Made by a program: the position numbers and the translations under genes. A DNA stretch of 64,000 nucleotides, from positions 434,001 through 498,000 of the forward strand of contig NW_026705227.1 in the NCBI RefSeq assembly GCF_029867415.1, in the 5' to 3' direction. Position 1 is the stretch's first letter; the number at the start of each line of letters is the position of its first letter. This document shows, piece after piece, positions 35,803 through 46,352 of this stretch. This DNA is from Vicia villosa. Lineage: Eukaryota; Streptophyta; Magnoliopsida; Fabales; Fabaceae. The notes under the pieces were generated by a model that saw nothing but the letters and a program-made list of their open reading frames with translations, did not search any database and had not been told where the DNA came from.

Positions 35803-38743
35803 ATGGTATTCAACAGGAAAATGTCTAGGTTCAATGTTGTGTTTTATATTAAAGGGTGTTTTGTAAAAGACCCAGACATTAGGTATGAGAGTGGGGATGT
35901 ACTTGGGTTCAGCAACCAACACATAGATTTTTGGTCATTTTTTGAAGCCTGTGACTTAGTGAAAACCATAGAGCCTGATTTTGATGATACAAATGTTAAG
36001 ATGTGGTGGAACCCCGAGAATGGAAATTTTGATGAAGATTTACTAGCATTTAAAGATGATGCAGATGCTGTTGAATTATCAGCCATAGTGTTTGATAAGA
36101 AATGTAACGTTGAGATATACTGTGAGCCAAAACCTGAGGGTGGGGTGAGTTCATTTATGGATAAGATTAAGTGGAAGGGAAAGGGTGTACTGGATGATGA
36201 ATCAAGTGATGAGTCAATTAGGGATGTCCATTTTGATGATAGTGAGGAGGAAAGGATGAGGGGTTTTGAAGAGGAGATGACTGGTGTAGATGCTGAGCCT
36301 ACAAAACAAAATGTACCTTGTGGGTCAAGTAGGCAATGTGAGAAAGTTTTTGTAACAGAAGAATTGGGTAAGCAACATGTCATTGAAGACGAATACATGA
36401 CTGATGAGCTGGACAGTGGAGCTGAAGATGATAGCTCTGATGAGAGGCCTTGTGTTATAAGGTTCAATGAAGAAGATAAGTTGAGCAAAGAATATGTGTT
36501 CAAAGCAGGGATGGAGTTTCGTTCCTTGAGACAATTTAAAGATGCAATACTTGAGCATAATGTGTTAAATGGAAGGGATATCAAGTTTGAGAAAAATGAC
36601 TCAAATAGATGTAGAGTGGTCTGCAAGGATAATAAAAAATGTAATTACACAGTTTTGTGTAGTAGAGTGTTATCTACTGCAACTTTTAGGATTAAAACAC
36701 TTTTTGATAAACACAAGTGTGGAAGACAGTTTTTTAACAAAAGCGCTAAGGCTGAATGGGTTGCTAAGGTTATTGTTGATGGGATTAAGAACAACAGTAA
36801 GATGAAACTAAATGAGGTAGTGGCAGATATTAGATCAAGGTATTCCACAGAAATTCCAGGATGCAGGGCCTTTAAGGCTAGGCAAATTGCTAGACAAATA
36901 GTTGATGATGGCAGCTTCAAAAAGAAGTTTGGAGGAGGTACCTTGTTCAGAGATTTGATGATGGCAGCTGCCAAGGCTACCTACTTTGAGGCACATGAAG
37001 CAAAGATGCTAATGATCAAGGAGGCAAAATTGGAAGCTTATGAATGGTTAGAGGCAATTCCCAAGAACAAATAGTGTAAGCATGCTTTCCCCTTTTTCTC
37101 AAAATGTGATGTCTTGATGAACAATTTAAGTGAGTCTTTTAATGCCACCATATTACTTCAAAGGGACAAGCCAATAATTACAATGCTAGAGTGGATTAGG
37201 AATTATATGATGGGTAGGTTTGCAACCCTTAGAGAAAAAGTGGAAGGATATAAGGGACAAATAATGTCCAAACCATTGAAAAGGATAGATAGAGAGATTG
37301 AGAAGAGTGCAAGTTGGTTAGCCACATATGCTGGTAGATTATCTTTTCAAGTTACACATGTACTTTTTAGTGAGAGCTATGTTGTTGACCTAGAAAAACA
37401 TACTTGTAGTTGCAATTTTTGGGATCTTGTTGGTATACCATGCAGACATGCAGTGGCAGCAATATATATGAAGGTGGATGATCCTGTGTCATATGTAAAC
37501 AAGTGCTACCATAAGAGCACATATGAGGCATGCTACAGTGAGGTAATCACCCCACTGAATGGGCATAATAAATGGCCTAGAACAAACAATCCAGACATGT
37601 TTCCACCACTCTATAAACGTGGTGCAGGTAGGCCAAAGAAGCTACGTAGGAGAGAGCCTGATGAAGCTAACCAGAATAAGTGGCAAAGGACAAATACTAG
37701 CCATAGATGCAAGGTTTGTTTTCAGTTAGGCCACAACAAGAGGACCTGCAAAAAATGCCCAAATTGTTGTTGTAGACAGGCCCACACAGGCCAGTCAAGC
37801 TGCTGAAGATGTTCCACCTGCTGAAGGTGTTCCACATGCTGAAAATGTGCCCACACAGGCCAGCCAAACTCATCAACCTACTAATGCAGCTAAGAAAAAG
37901 GTATGTGTGCAGACATATTTGTTTTATATATTGATTTTGAATACTTTGAATACTTTGATATGTGGATACTTTGGTTTATTTGTTTCAGCCCAAGAAGGTC
38001 AAGGCAAAGAAACCAAAAAACCCAACATCTAATGGAGCTGGACCAAGTGGGACCAAGTCTCCACCTATTGAGTTTGTTGAATGGGATGCTTCCACTCTTG
38101 AGGCCTTGCTGGATTGGGACGACATACTAAACATTCAGCCTTTGCGTGTGGACACTACACCAGTGGAGCATGAACCTAATGTGAATGAAAAGCCAATGCA
38201 GAAGTGGAGAAGGACACTACACCAGTGGAGCATGAACCTAATGTGAATGAAAAAGCCAATGCAGAAGTGGAGCAGGACACTACACCAATGGAGCAAGAAC
38301 CTGAAACAATTGAGAAAGAAAAAGACAATGCACCAGTGGAGCAGGACACTACACCTGTTGAGCCTGAACTTGAAACCAATGAGAAAGAAATAGACAGTGC
38401 CCCAATTGAGAAGGACAGTGCACCAACAGCTGCTAAGCCCAGGTCTGGACCAAGAATTTTCTTTGGTCAGGCACCTAAAAGGGCCAAAATCCAGACCAAG
38501 CCAATTAAAGAGAAACCAAAGCAAGTTCAAACCAAGCCCAGAAAAAGTAACACTGATATGCAGGTACCAAAAAGGACTAGTGACCGGTTGAGGAGCCTGA
38601 AGACAAGGGATATTACAGGACCTGGAAAAAGATCAGATGACCCTATGGTGATCCCTGATGAAGGTGATGCAAGTGAGGATTCAACTTGTCATGCAATCAA
38701 GACAAAGAAGTGGGATGACATTTATAAAGGATTGACTCAGTGA
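35803..38743 (+). pseudogene. MuDR-type transposase, catalytic core deleted
   Basis: Start at 35803, or more likely the second ATG at 35821 (MSRFNVVFYIKG). The N-terminal part holds the plant-specific MuDR domain, an acidic linker and the MuDR DNA-binding block (GMEFRSLRQFKDAI ... CNYTVLCSR, HKCGRQ). It then runs from KKKFGGG straight into FRDLMMAAAKATYF, which in intact relatives lies after the DDE core, so most of the catalytic domain is missing. TAG at 37072 replaces a conserved Trp codon. The same frame resumes with a SWIM finger (CSCNFWDLVGIPCRH) and a zinc knuckle (CKVCFQLGHNKRTC). A one-base shift follows near 37760-37785, then an intron 37901-37988, then a one-A deletion near 38187-38191 in a 63-bp tandem duplication. 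The tail ends at 38743. Confidence 0.88.
38151..38275 (+). repeat. 63-bp coding duplication in MULE tail
   Basis: Two adjacent copies starting GACACTACACCAGTGGAGCA at 38151 and 38213. The first has four A instead of five in its GAAAAAGCC stretch, which makes the frameshift. Without that loss the unit is 63 bp, or 21 codons. Weaker repeats of the same Thr-Pro-Val-Glu peptide follow. Confidence 0.85.
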
Positions 38744-39260
38744 AACAAGTGTTTGATGATGTATTTGCAACCTTTTTTTGTAAACAATGTTTTGGAACCA
38801 TCTTTTTAATCTGTTTAATGTACTGATGCAGTTTGTGTTTATGGGTTGGAACCTTGTTTAATGTACTGATGTAGTTTATTTTGTAATGTACCGATGTACC
38901 TTTTTGAAGGTCTACTGATTATATGAATGTAAGGCTATGCCTAATTATGTCCATCAAAGTTATTCAATTCAGAGCTTAAGCAGTTATATACAATTCAATT
39001 ATAGCTTATTACATTAAGTCAATTATAGCTTATTACAGTTCAATTATATACAAGTCAATTCAACTATAGCTTATTACATTAATTATAGCAGTTGTATAGA
39101 AGTCAGAGCTTAAGGAATTGTATAACAAACATTATTAAACTCAAATTTTAGTACTCAACACAAACATTAATAAACAAAATCCATTCAATTCATAATAAAC
39201 TTCTGTTAAACATTACATATTACAACCTACATGTTCTTTTTAACCTTAATCTAATTCATT
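38744..39260. other. MULE interior between the two convergent genes
   Basis: AT-rich 3' flanks of the two internal genes. Several copies of AATTATAGCTTATTACA-like words occur at 38995-39085. No frame of note. Confidence 0.6.
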
Positions 39261-39692
39261 CTAACATTTATAAATAGCAATCAAGTACAAATTGATCATC
39301 AATGATACAATGAGGCAAACTGTCTTCATCTTTCCACATAATCCATCTGACCCAAGCTTCATCTCCATTTCCACGTTTTTCTTCACTTCTTGCTCATATA
39401 ACTCTTTCAAGGTCCCAAACGTTTGCATCTCTCTAATCTTTGTTGCATCATTTGTCCATTCTTCATCAGCCTCGATTGCATCATGTCCTGACCCTATTTC
39501 ATCATCCCATTCAAATAGATTTCACGTTTCATCGCTTTGCCACAGCGGACATCTCCAGAAGAGCCTCCCTCGATTGCGACCATTTTTGCAACGATAAGAA
39601 ACCATACGCATATTACAAGCACAAACCTTCCATCTACGATTTGAAACTGATTGATATGAACCTGTTTTGCTTCTACTAGCAGACGAGGCCAT
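39261..39692 (-). pseudogene. GRF-type zinc finger gene inside the MULE
   Basis: A 144-codon frame on the minus strand, from ATG at 39692 to TAG at 39261, with one internal TGA at 39524-39522 (codon 57). The N-terminal half has VCACNMRMVSYRCKNG and GRLFWRCPLW, the signature of GRF-type zinc fingers. The TGA falls where these proteins usually have their last Cys, in the DET-x-NLFEW context. The second half is an acidic helix with heptad-like spacing (about residues 85-110) and a hydrophobic C-terminal helix (about 123-142) that may be membrane-bound. Small GRF genes of this shape ride in plant MULEs. Apart from the TGA the frame is intact. Confidence 0.75.
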
Positions 39693-40044
39693 ACCTATTA
39701 CCTGGGGCGCAGATCGAAAAAAGGAGACGAAAGATGGAGAAGAAGTATGGAGAAGAAAGATGGAGATGGAGCAAGGTGGAGAACAATATTAAGGTTCCAT
39801 TTGGGGATTTCGCGCTGCAGATGATATAAAAGTATATGGGATGTTCAAGAATGAAAATAAAAATATAAACAATACCTACATGGCCATCCACGTAATCCAC
39901 CGTTAGAGGAAACTAACAGATTGGACCATTTATGCTAACGTCAGAATTTATGGGGACCATTAATTGAAGCAATTTTTTACAGGGACTAAAAATGCAGGGT
40001 CGCGTTTTTACAAGGACCCCTGGCATAATTAACCCTTTAATTTA

Positions 40045-41000
40045 TTAGAGAGGTTTGCGGTGCGTTTTGTCATCCGAATTAAAAATAAAAAATAAAAAAT
40101 GCAATTCTCTTTAAATTGGTTGATTTTTCTTAAGAAATTAAATTATTAGACTTTGAGTTGGTTTGATTTTTTACAAAATTTTTATTTATTCGTACATACA
40201 CATATAAAAAATAACATAATTTCATATTTTGTCCTTCATACTTTATTAAATAATAACAAAATGTTTCATATTTAAACAATAACTTTTCAATTAGTATACA
40301 AAAGTCAGATTAAACAAAAAAAATTAAAATAAAAAGCATAAAACAATATAAAAATATTATAATAAAATAGAAAAAAATAGAGAAGAAGAGAAATTAGAGA
40401 AGATGAAAAAAAAGCGGAAGAGAAGAGAGATTAGAGAGAAGAGGTGAAACCAAAACAAAATTGAAAGATAGAATGGTAGCATAAAAAAAAAAAGAACATA
40501 AGAGAGAGGATGTTAGAAAAGAAGAGACGAGATATATTTGGAGAAGAAGATAAGAAGAAGGCGCAATAATGCTAGGAGAGATTCGGAAACACTCAAACTA
40601 AAACTTCAAATGTAAGAAAGAAAAATTATTTGTAATTGTAAGGCTAAGGCAGAATAGATTTGGATTTGGGTTGGATGTAGGTTAAGTGAAGTTTGTATTG
40701 TAACATAATGTGGTTTTGTTCGATTTTCAAAATACAAACTGCAAACTAAACCAAACTACACTTTTTTTTAAGAAAGTGGTCCAAACACATCCAAATCAAA
40801 TGTTACTTTTTGTGGTTTTCAGTTTGGTTCGGTTCGATTAGCTGGGTAGATTAGGTTTTGAACACCCATAATTAACACCATATAACCCAAGAAAAATTGT
40901 TGTAATATTTAAATTTTATGAAAAAAGACTAAAGTGTTAGAGTTTGCATGGCTGGTAATCCTTTGCTGGGGTTTGTAGCTGAAATACATGGAATCTCGTA
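40045..41000. other. Intergenic, AT- and GA-rich
   Basis: Holds a purine-rich stretch at 40370-40560. From about 40600 to 40875 there is GTTTGGTTCGGTTCGATTAG-type sequence ending GAACACCC, a common legume dispersed repeat. No gene. Confidence 0.4.
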
Positions 41001-41049
41001 AGGTGAACAAGATCTTTAGGAGCGCAACTCTAAAGAGGTTAAAGGAGGT

Positions 41050-42780
41050 GTTTAGAATTTCAAGCGAGGATCGAGCATGCATTTGGTGTATGAGGATGTG
41101 GTTGTAGTGGATGAGAATGATCAAGAAATTCCCACACTTAAAAAGTCCTATAAGAATTCAATGATGGAGAACTTTAATGGAGGCGAGCAAAATAATAACA
41201 TTATGGCTGTTATTTTGGCTGGTGAAGAAATTGATAATATCTCAAGGGATGGTGAGGAAAAATGTCTATTGGTAGAAGAAAGGAAGACAGGTAAATATGA
41301 TTGCTCAACTTTCATACTTTTGAGCAAATAAGAGAAAAATATTGACAAACCTTGGAATCTAGAGTTATTGTTAAACTCCTTGGTATGAAGATCGGATAAA
41401 AGGCCTTAAAAACTCGTTTCAAACAGATGTGGGTGAGGAATGACATTATCAATATTATAGATATGAGTAACGATTATTTTCTTGCTACTTTTTACGATAA
41501 AGATGATCAATATCATGCTTTAATGGTTTTCCCTTGTATGATATATGATCAATATCTAATTGTTAAAGAATGGAGCCCTATATTTCATCCGGATAGTGAT
41601 CAAATTGAGAAGGTGACAATTTGGGTGATATTTTCAAGGTTTCCAATTGAATACTATGATTCAAAATTTCTTACATTCATTGGAAACAAATTCAGTAGAA
41701 CAGTAAAGGTGGACAAGAACACTATTCTTCTGGAACGAGGCAAGTATGTGAGATTTTCCATGGAGGTTGATTTCTCAAAAATGCTACTTATTATGTTCAT
41801 GATTACATATAGAGTCGATAAGGTGCAATACAAAGTGTTACATTTGTTATGTCTCAACAGTGAGAAGTTTGGTCACTATATGGAAAGTGATAGAGAGAAA
41901 GCAACTCAGGTAGCTGAAAAGTGAGATAGTATCGGGGAAAAGAATGTGGAGTCCAATGGTATTCAAGTTGGTAGTAAGGTGTAAGAGGGTCATTATCCTG
42001 TAGTTAGTAAACAATGTTCACACAAAAAAGGTAAATAATTTGATGGTGTTGCATGGTGGTCCGATGAATGTTCTGGTAATTATTACTATTGAAGCAAGAA
42101 CAATGGGATCAAGATTTGCTATTTTGGATAAAGGTATCCCAATTTTGGAAGTTAAGAATTTTGATTAGGAGATAATAATAGGAGAGAATATCTCTCACAA
42201 GATCGCGCATAATCGACAGAGAGAGACTGTATCACGCGAGAATGTAAAAAGAAATATTATAAATGGGTCTTCTATGAAGAGTGCAAAATTTCCTTACAAA
42301 ATTGTCAAAAAAAAGCTAATGATAAAAAGGTAATCCTCATGTACCATGTGATAACATCAAAGGACAATAAGGGGATGTTACTATATCAGTTACTGAGAAA
42401 CTTGTGAAAATCCATGATATTAATAATATGACAACATTCATTATTAATTATTTCAAATATTTCACTCATGCTTCTACCAATAAAACACATAAGACAAGAG
42501 ATAAGGTCATGGCTCCACAAACTACTAATATAACTAATAATGAGGGTTAACAAATTAATGAAGTGGGCTCAGTTCAAGCAAATTATGACAAGGATCATAT
42601 TAAGGTTTACAACCTCTCTAGATCCCATAATGCCAACTTGAAACACGCAAACTTGCAAAACAATGTCGAGATAGACAATGACAAAAAGGGATTAGGGATA
42701 AAGATGAACTTTTGGATGCTCAAGACAAAGGTGTTTCAAGCGCTGAAGATTCTGACATGATCTCTCTAACCATAGGGAGG
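41050..42780 (+). pseudogene. LINE ORF1 (DUF4283) relic
   Basis: A broken L1-type ORF1. The frame 41427-41924 has the DUF4283 pattern: YHALMVFPCMIYDQYLIVKE, then W.P.F.PDSDQIEKVTIWV, then PIEYYD, IGNKFSRTVKVD and RGKYVRFSMEVDFSK. The zinc knuckle that normally follows is degenerate (LLCLNSEKFGHYM, missing later ligands). The upstream frame 41077-41331 is the N-terminal part in another frame. From 41925 to 42780 the frame is broken by stops. Confidence 0.7.
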
Positions 42781-42806
42781 AAAAGGGTTAGATGTTTCTT
42801 GATTAA

Positions 42807-43510
42807 ATGTTGGTTATGATTAGTCAACACAATAGTATTCTTATGTGGAACTGTCGTGGGGAATCAAGTTCAGCCTTTTGTCATACTTGTAAACATTATG
42901 GGGATATGTATCGTCCTAGTATATTTGTTATTATGGTAACTAGATGTGATCCTAATAAACTCAAGAAAACATTTTTATTAGGTTTTGATGGGTGACATTA
43001 CACTGATGTTAGAGGTTATGCTGAAGGTATTATGGTTGCGTTGAGAGAAGGCGATGTTAGCATGAGCTTAATTGAGAGAAAATTTCAATATATCCACTTG
43101 AGAGGCGTGTTTGCAAGTGGTAATGATTGATTTTTCCCCAACAATATATGCTAGTCTGAGAAAAGAAAGTATACGAGGTTTGAGGGACGGTCTGAGGATT
43201 ATCGTAGCATCTATCCAGTGCGTGGTTGGTCATGGGAGATTTTGATGATATTGCAAGTGTGGTAATAAGGATGGGTTCTCACTTCTGCTTGCATGTATGG
43301 TAAATTTGTGGAGAGAATCAATACTTGCAACTTTATTGATATGGAATTGGTTGACTCTAAATATACTTGGAAATGTTCTATTTTCCATGATGACAAATTG
43401 ACAATCGAATATTTGAAAAGTTTGATCGAACTTTTTGCAATGCTAATCACATGCTTAATTTTTTGGTTATGCATGTCAAAGTTCTTGCTCGTGTGAATTT
43501 CTCTGATCAC
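42807..43510 (+). pseudogene. LINE endonuclease fragment
   Basis: Follows the ORF1 relic. The frame from 42807 has the start of an apurinic endonuclease domain: SILMWNCRGESS, then RPSIFVIMVTRCDP. Further pieces in other frames give TIYASLRK and a C-terminal NTCNFIDMELVDSKYTWK, which match the end of this domain in plant LINEs. No reverse transcriptase follows. Many stops; the element is dead. Confidence 0.7.
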
Positions 43511-43796
43511 CATCATATCATAATCATGATATTTGGTAATTTTCATCGAGCAAAAGCCAAATATTTATGTTTTGAAAGTGTATTGATAACATAAGCTATT
43601 TATATTAATATATTAAAGAGACACAAGATCCATCTACCGCTGTTAATGAGAATTTGAAACAGATGCAAGATAAATTCAAGAACTGGAAGAATACTAATCT
43701 TAGTATAGTAGTCGGTCAAAAGCGAGAAGTATTAGCTCCAATTAATGGATTTCAGATTTATTTTATTTATTTTATTAATTTATCTGGCACGAGCTT

Positions 43797-43823
43797 AATA
43801 ATAATAATAATAATAATAATATA
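43797..43823. repeat. (TAA)n microsatellite
   Basis: About nine AAT/TAA units in a row. Confidence 0.9.
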
Positions 43824-43829
43824 GTTATA

Positions 43830-46350
43830 CTAGTATTAGATTCATTTTGACCGAGCAGACTTATGATTTAGCAGGGCTCCATTAAGATAACAATAACTCA
43901 CCCATATTGTTGATATATTTTTCTGATGAGTAGGTTTCAGACAAAAGAAATGGCAAGGCGACTTGAGGAGAGAATTTTTCCTATGTTTTTTCGTTTTCGT
44001 TGTGTATTTTATTCTTAGTGTTTTGTATCAAACATATGTATGCGCTATAGAGACACTCTTACATGTCAATTCAGAGTGTTACACCAAAATTAATTTTAAT
44101 GCGATAACTATCTATATATATTTTTAAAAATATTTTACTTTAATTTTTTATAAAATTTCAAGTAACAATGTCTTCAAAAAAATAATTTAATTTTTAATTC
44201 TTTCATATAAAAAACATTAATTTTATTACATAATTTAGGACTAATTATATCTAAAATTTATAACAGAAAAATTAAAGAATATAATATATCTTATAATTTA
44301 TCCTAAAGTTATTCATATAAAATTTGTAAGAAAATTTGTGAAATTTTTTTTAGTGATTAAACAATTCTATCACAAATAACTTCGTTAAAGTTTGTCCTTT
44401 CACGTTGATGACAATTAATGAAGGGTTTACATCCCTCGCTAATTTAGTGTCTCTAAGTAACATTTGTTTGTGAAAACTGAAAACAGAGGATTAATTTAAA
44501 AAATTACAATACAAAGATCAATTAAGAATAAAAAGTATCATTTAGTATAAATTTTACATTGACTTAAACTTTTAAATTATCTAACCAAGCACTGGGCTCC
44601 AGTTTCTGGAATCAGAGAGCTATAAAAACAAATAATAATAACAAACTTTCAAATTATCTATTAGAATGTGACTTTTTAATCCATCAGTTGTGAGTCAAAC
44701 ACATCGAATCATGTGAAAAGATAATATAGAGTTTTGTTGCAAATTTTGTGGGTGCAAAGAAAAAGTTTCTTGAGTAGTTGTTTTCAAAGAGAGGAAAGGA
44801 TTGTTGATAGACGGAAGAAAACGTAGACAGACATGATAGAGGAGTGTGTGATAGACGTACAAGTATCAACCAATTCCCTTGTCAATAATAAAATTATATA
44901 ACTATATCTAAATAGGTGATTTAGATTTTTTTTTAATAGTTAAACAAAATAGTAATAATTACTAAAAACTTACAATTAACATGAAATTCGGAGTTCAAAT
45001 TTTGGTGTTAATGTTGAATCTAACAATATTAATATTTTTATCACTTGAACTAGGATTAACTCAAAATGATTTTGAGATTTAAGTTAATATAAAATTTATA
45101 CTAATTTATTATTTTTATAATTATTTAGTGGGCTTTTTTAATTTTCATTTATTTTATAAAATTATTGATTGTTAGCATTTACATGTAGTTTTAATGAGAC
45201 AATAGAGGTTCTTCTTGTGATAAAATACTACATACATGGTCATCTTTGAATGTGTATAAGACAACCTACAATATAGAGCCTCACATTTTTTATATTTAAA
45301 CTATAGTAAAAAGCGTCCCTGATTATATATTTCATTGTTAATTTACGCTTAAATGGAGCCCTTAAAAAATTTCACGATTCAACTGAAGATAACTTCAACT
45401 TACTACACAGGGACTCTCATAAGTTTGAGACGACTCTGAGTACATGTTATTTTTTTTGTCATTCAAAAATTATTTTGTTAATCAATTTAGTCCATTTTGT
45501 TACTTTTAACTTTAAACATCTTAGGTGAAACAATATTTTTAGGAGAAAACTTAGATACAATTTATTTTTTACGTGTGGTTTATACTATTTTCCAATGAAA
45601 ATAGACATGTGTATAATTTTCTCCTACACATATGCAATTTTCTCCTATTTTCATTCCGTAAAGGATATTTAAGTACAAGTGTCATATTTTTATTGAAAAA
45701 TAATATAAATCACTCTTAGAATTGTATCTAATTTTTTTCATATTTTTATTGTCCACCATAGACTTTATTATTATTTTTATTTAACAATATGATCTTTTTA
45801 ACGAATTTTACACCTTTGAATTTTGACAGTCTATTAATTATAACGATACACCTTCAACCTTTAATATTTTTTATATATTCTCATCTTCCCCCTCCCCCCC
45901 TTTCTCCATCTTCATCTTCATAACCATCTTCATCAAAATCCTTAAAAAAAATTCAGAAAAATTAAACATCATGATGAAATTCATGAGAGATAATAAGCAC
46001 TCATGAGAAGGTGGAAACACTCCTTAGTCGGTCGAAGCATAATCTAAGCCACCTTTGCAGGAGAAAACAGAGACTATCTGCGATATTTCCCAGTCGGCCG
46101 AGATATCTTTCTTTGCCTTCCTAATCATAGTGAGTACAATCTCCACAATAAGAAGCGTTACAAAGAAGAACCTGATACAAACAAGATAGGATAAACAAAC
46201 AAGTTCAATACAAACACTTCTATCAAAAAGCATCAACAACAAAAGAAATCTCTCGGGAAAAAAAAAACACATGCACCCAAAGTTCATTACCTTAACCCTA
46301 GAAAAAAGGAAAAAGCAAGAAAAATATGTTGGCTCTATCTTATAGGCGTG
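43830..46350. other. Intergenic, no gene recognised
   Basis: AT-rich throughout. Frames such as 46365-46024 (-) show no domain and partly overlap the LTR boundary. A pyrimidine-rich run lies at 45885-45925. Confidence 0.5.
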
Positions 46351-46352
46351 CT

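Larger units (their letters stand above)
35283..40035 (+). mobile_element. Mutator-like element with complete borders
   Basis: A 4753-bp element flanked by a perfect 9-bp target duplication, TTTAATTTA, at 35274-35282 and 40036-40044. Its ends are inverted repeats starting GGGTTAATTA, with further imperfect matches about 45-110 bp in (ACCCTGCA...TTAGTCCCT blocks). It carries a transposase-derived gene on + and a GRF zinc-finger gene on -, tail to tail. The transposase lacks its catalytic core, so the copy is not autonomous. The left end lies about 100 bp upstream of the predicted first exon of the DUF2039 gene. Confidence 0.9.

Noticed and set aside
35844..36626. 260-codon open frame on the minus strand
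   Set aside because: It is antisense to the MULE transposase, is Ser/Leu-rich in the way expected for the complement of an Asp/Glu/Lys-rich frame, and has no domain.
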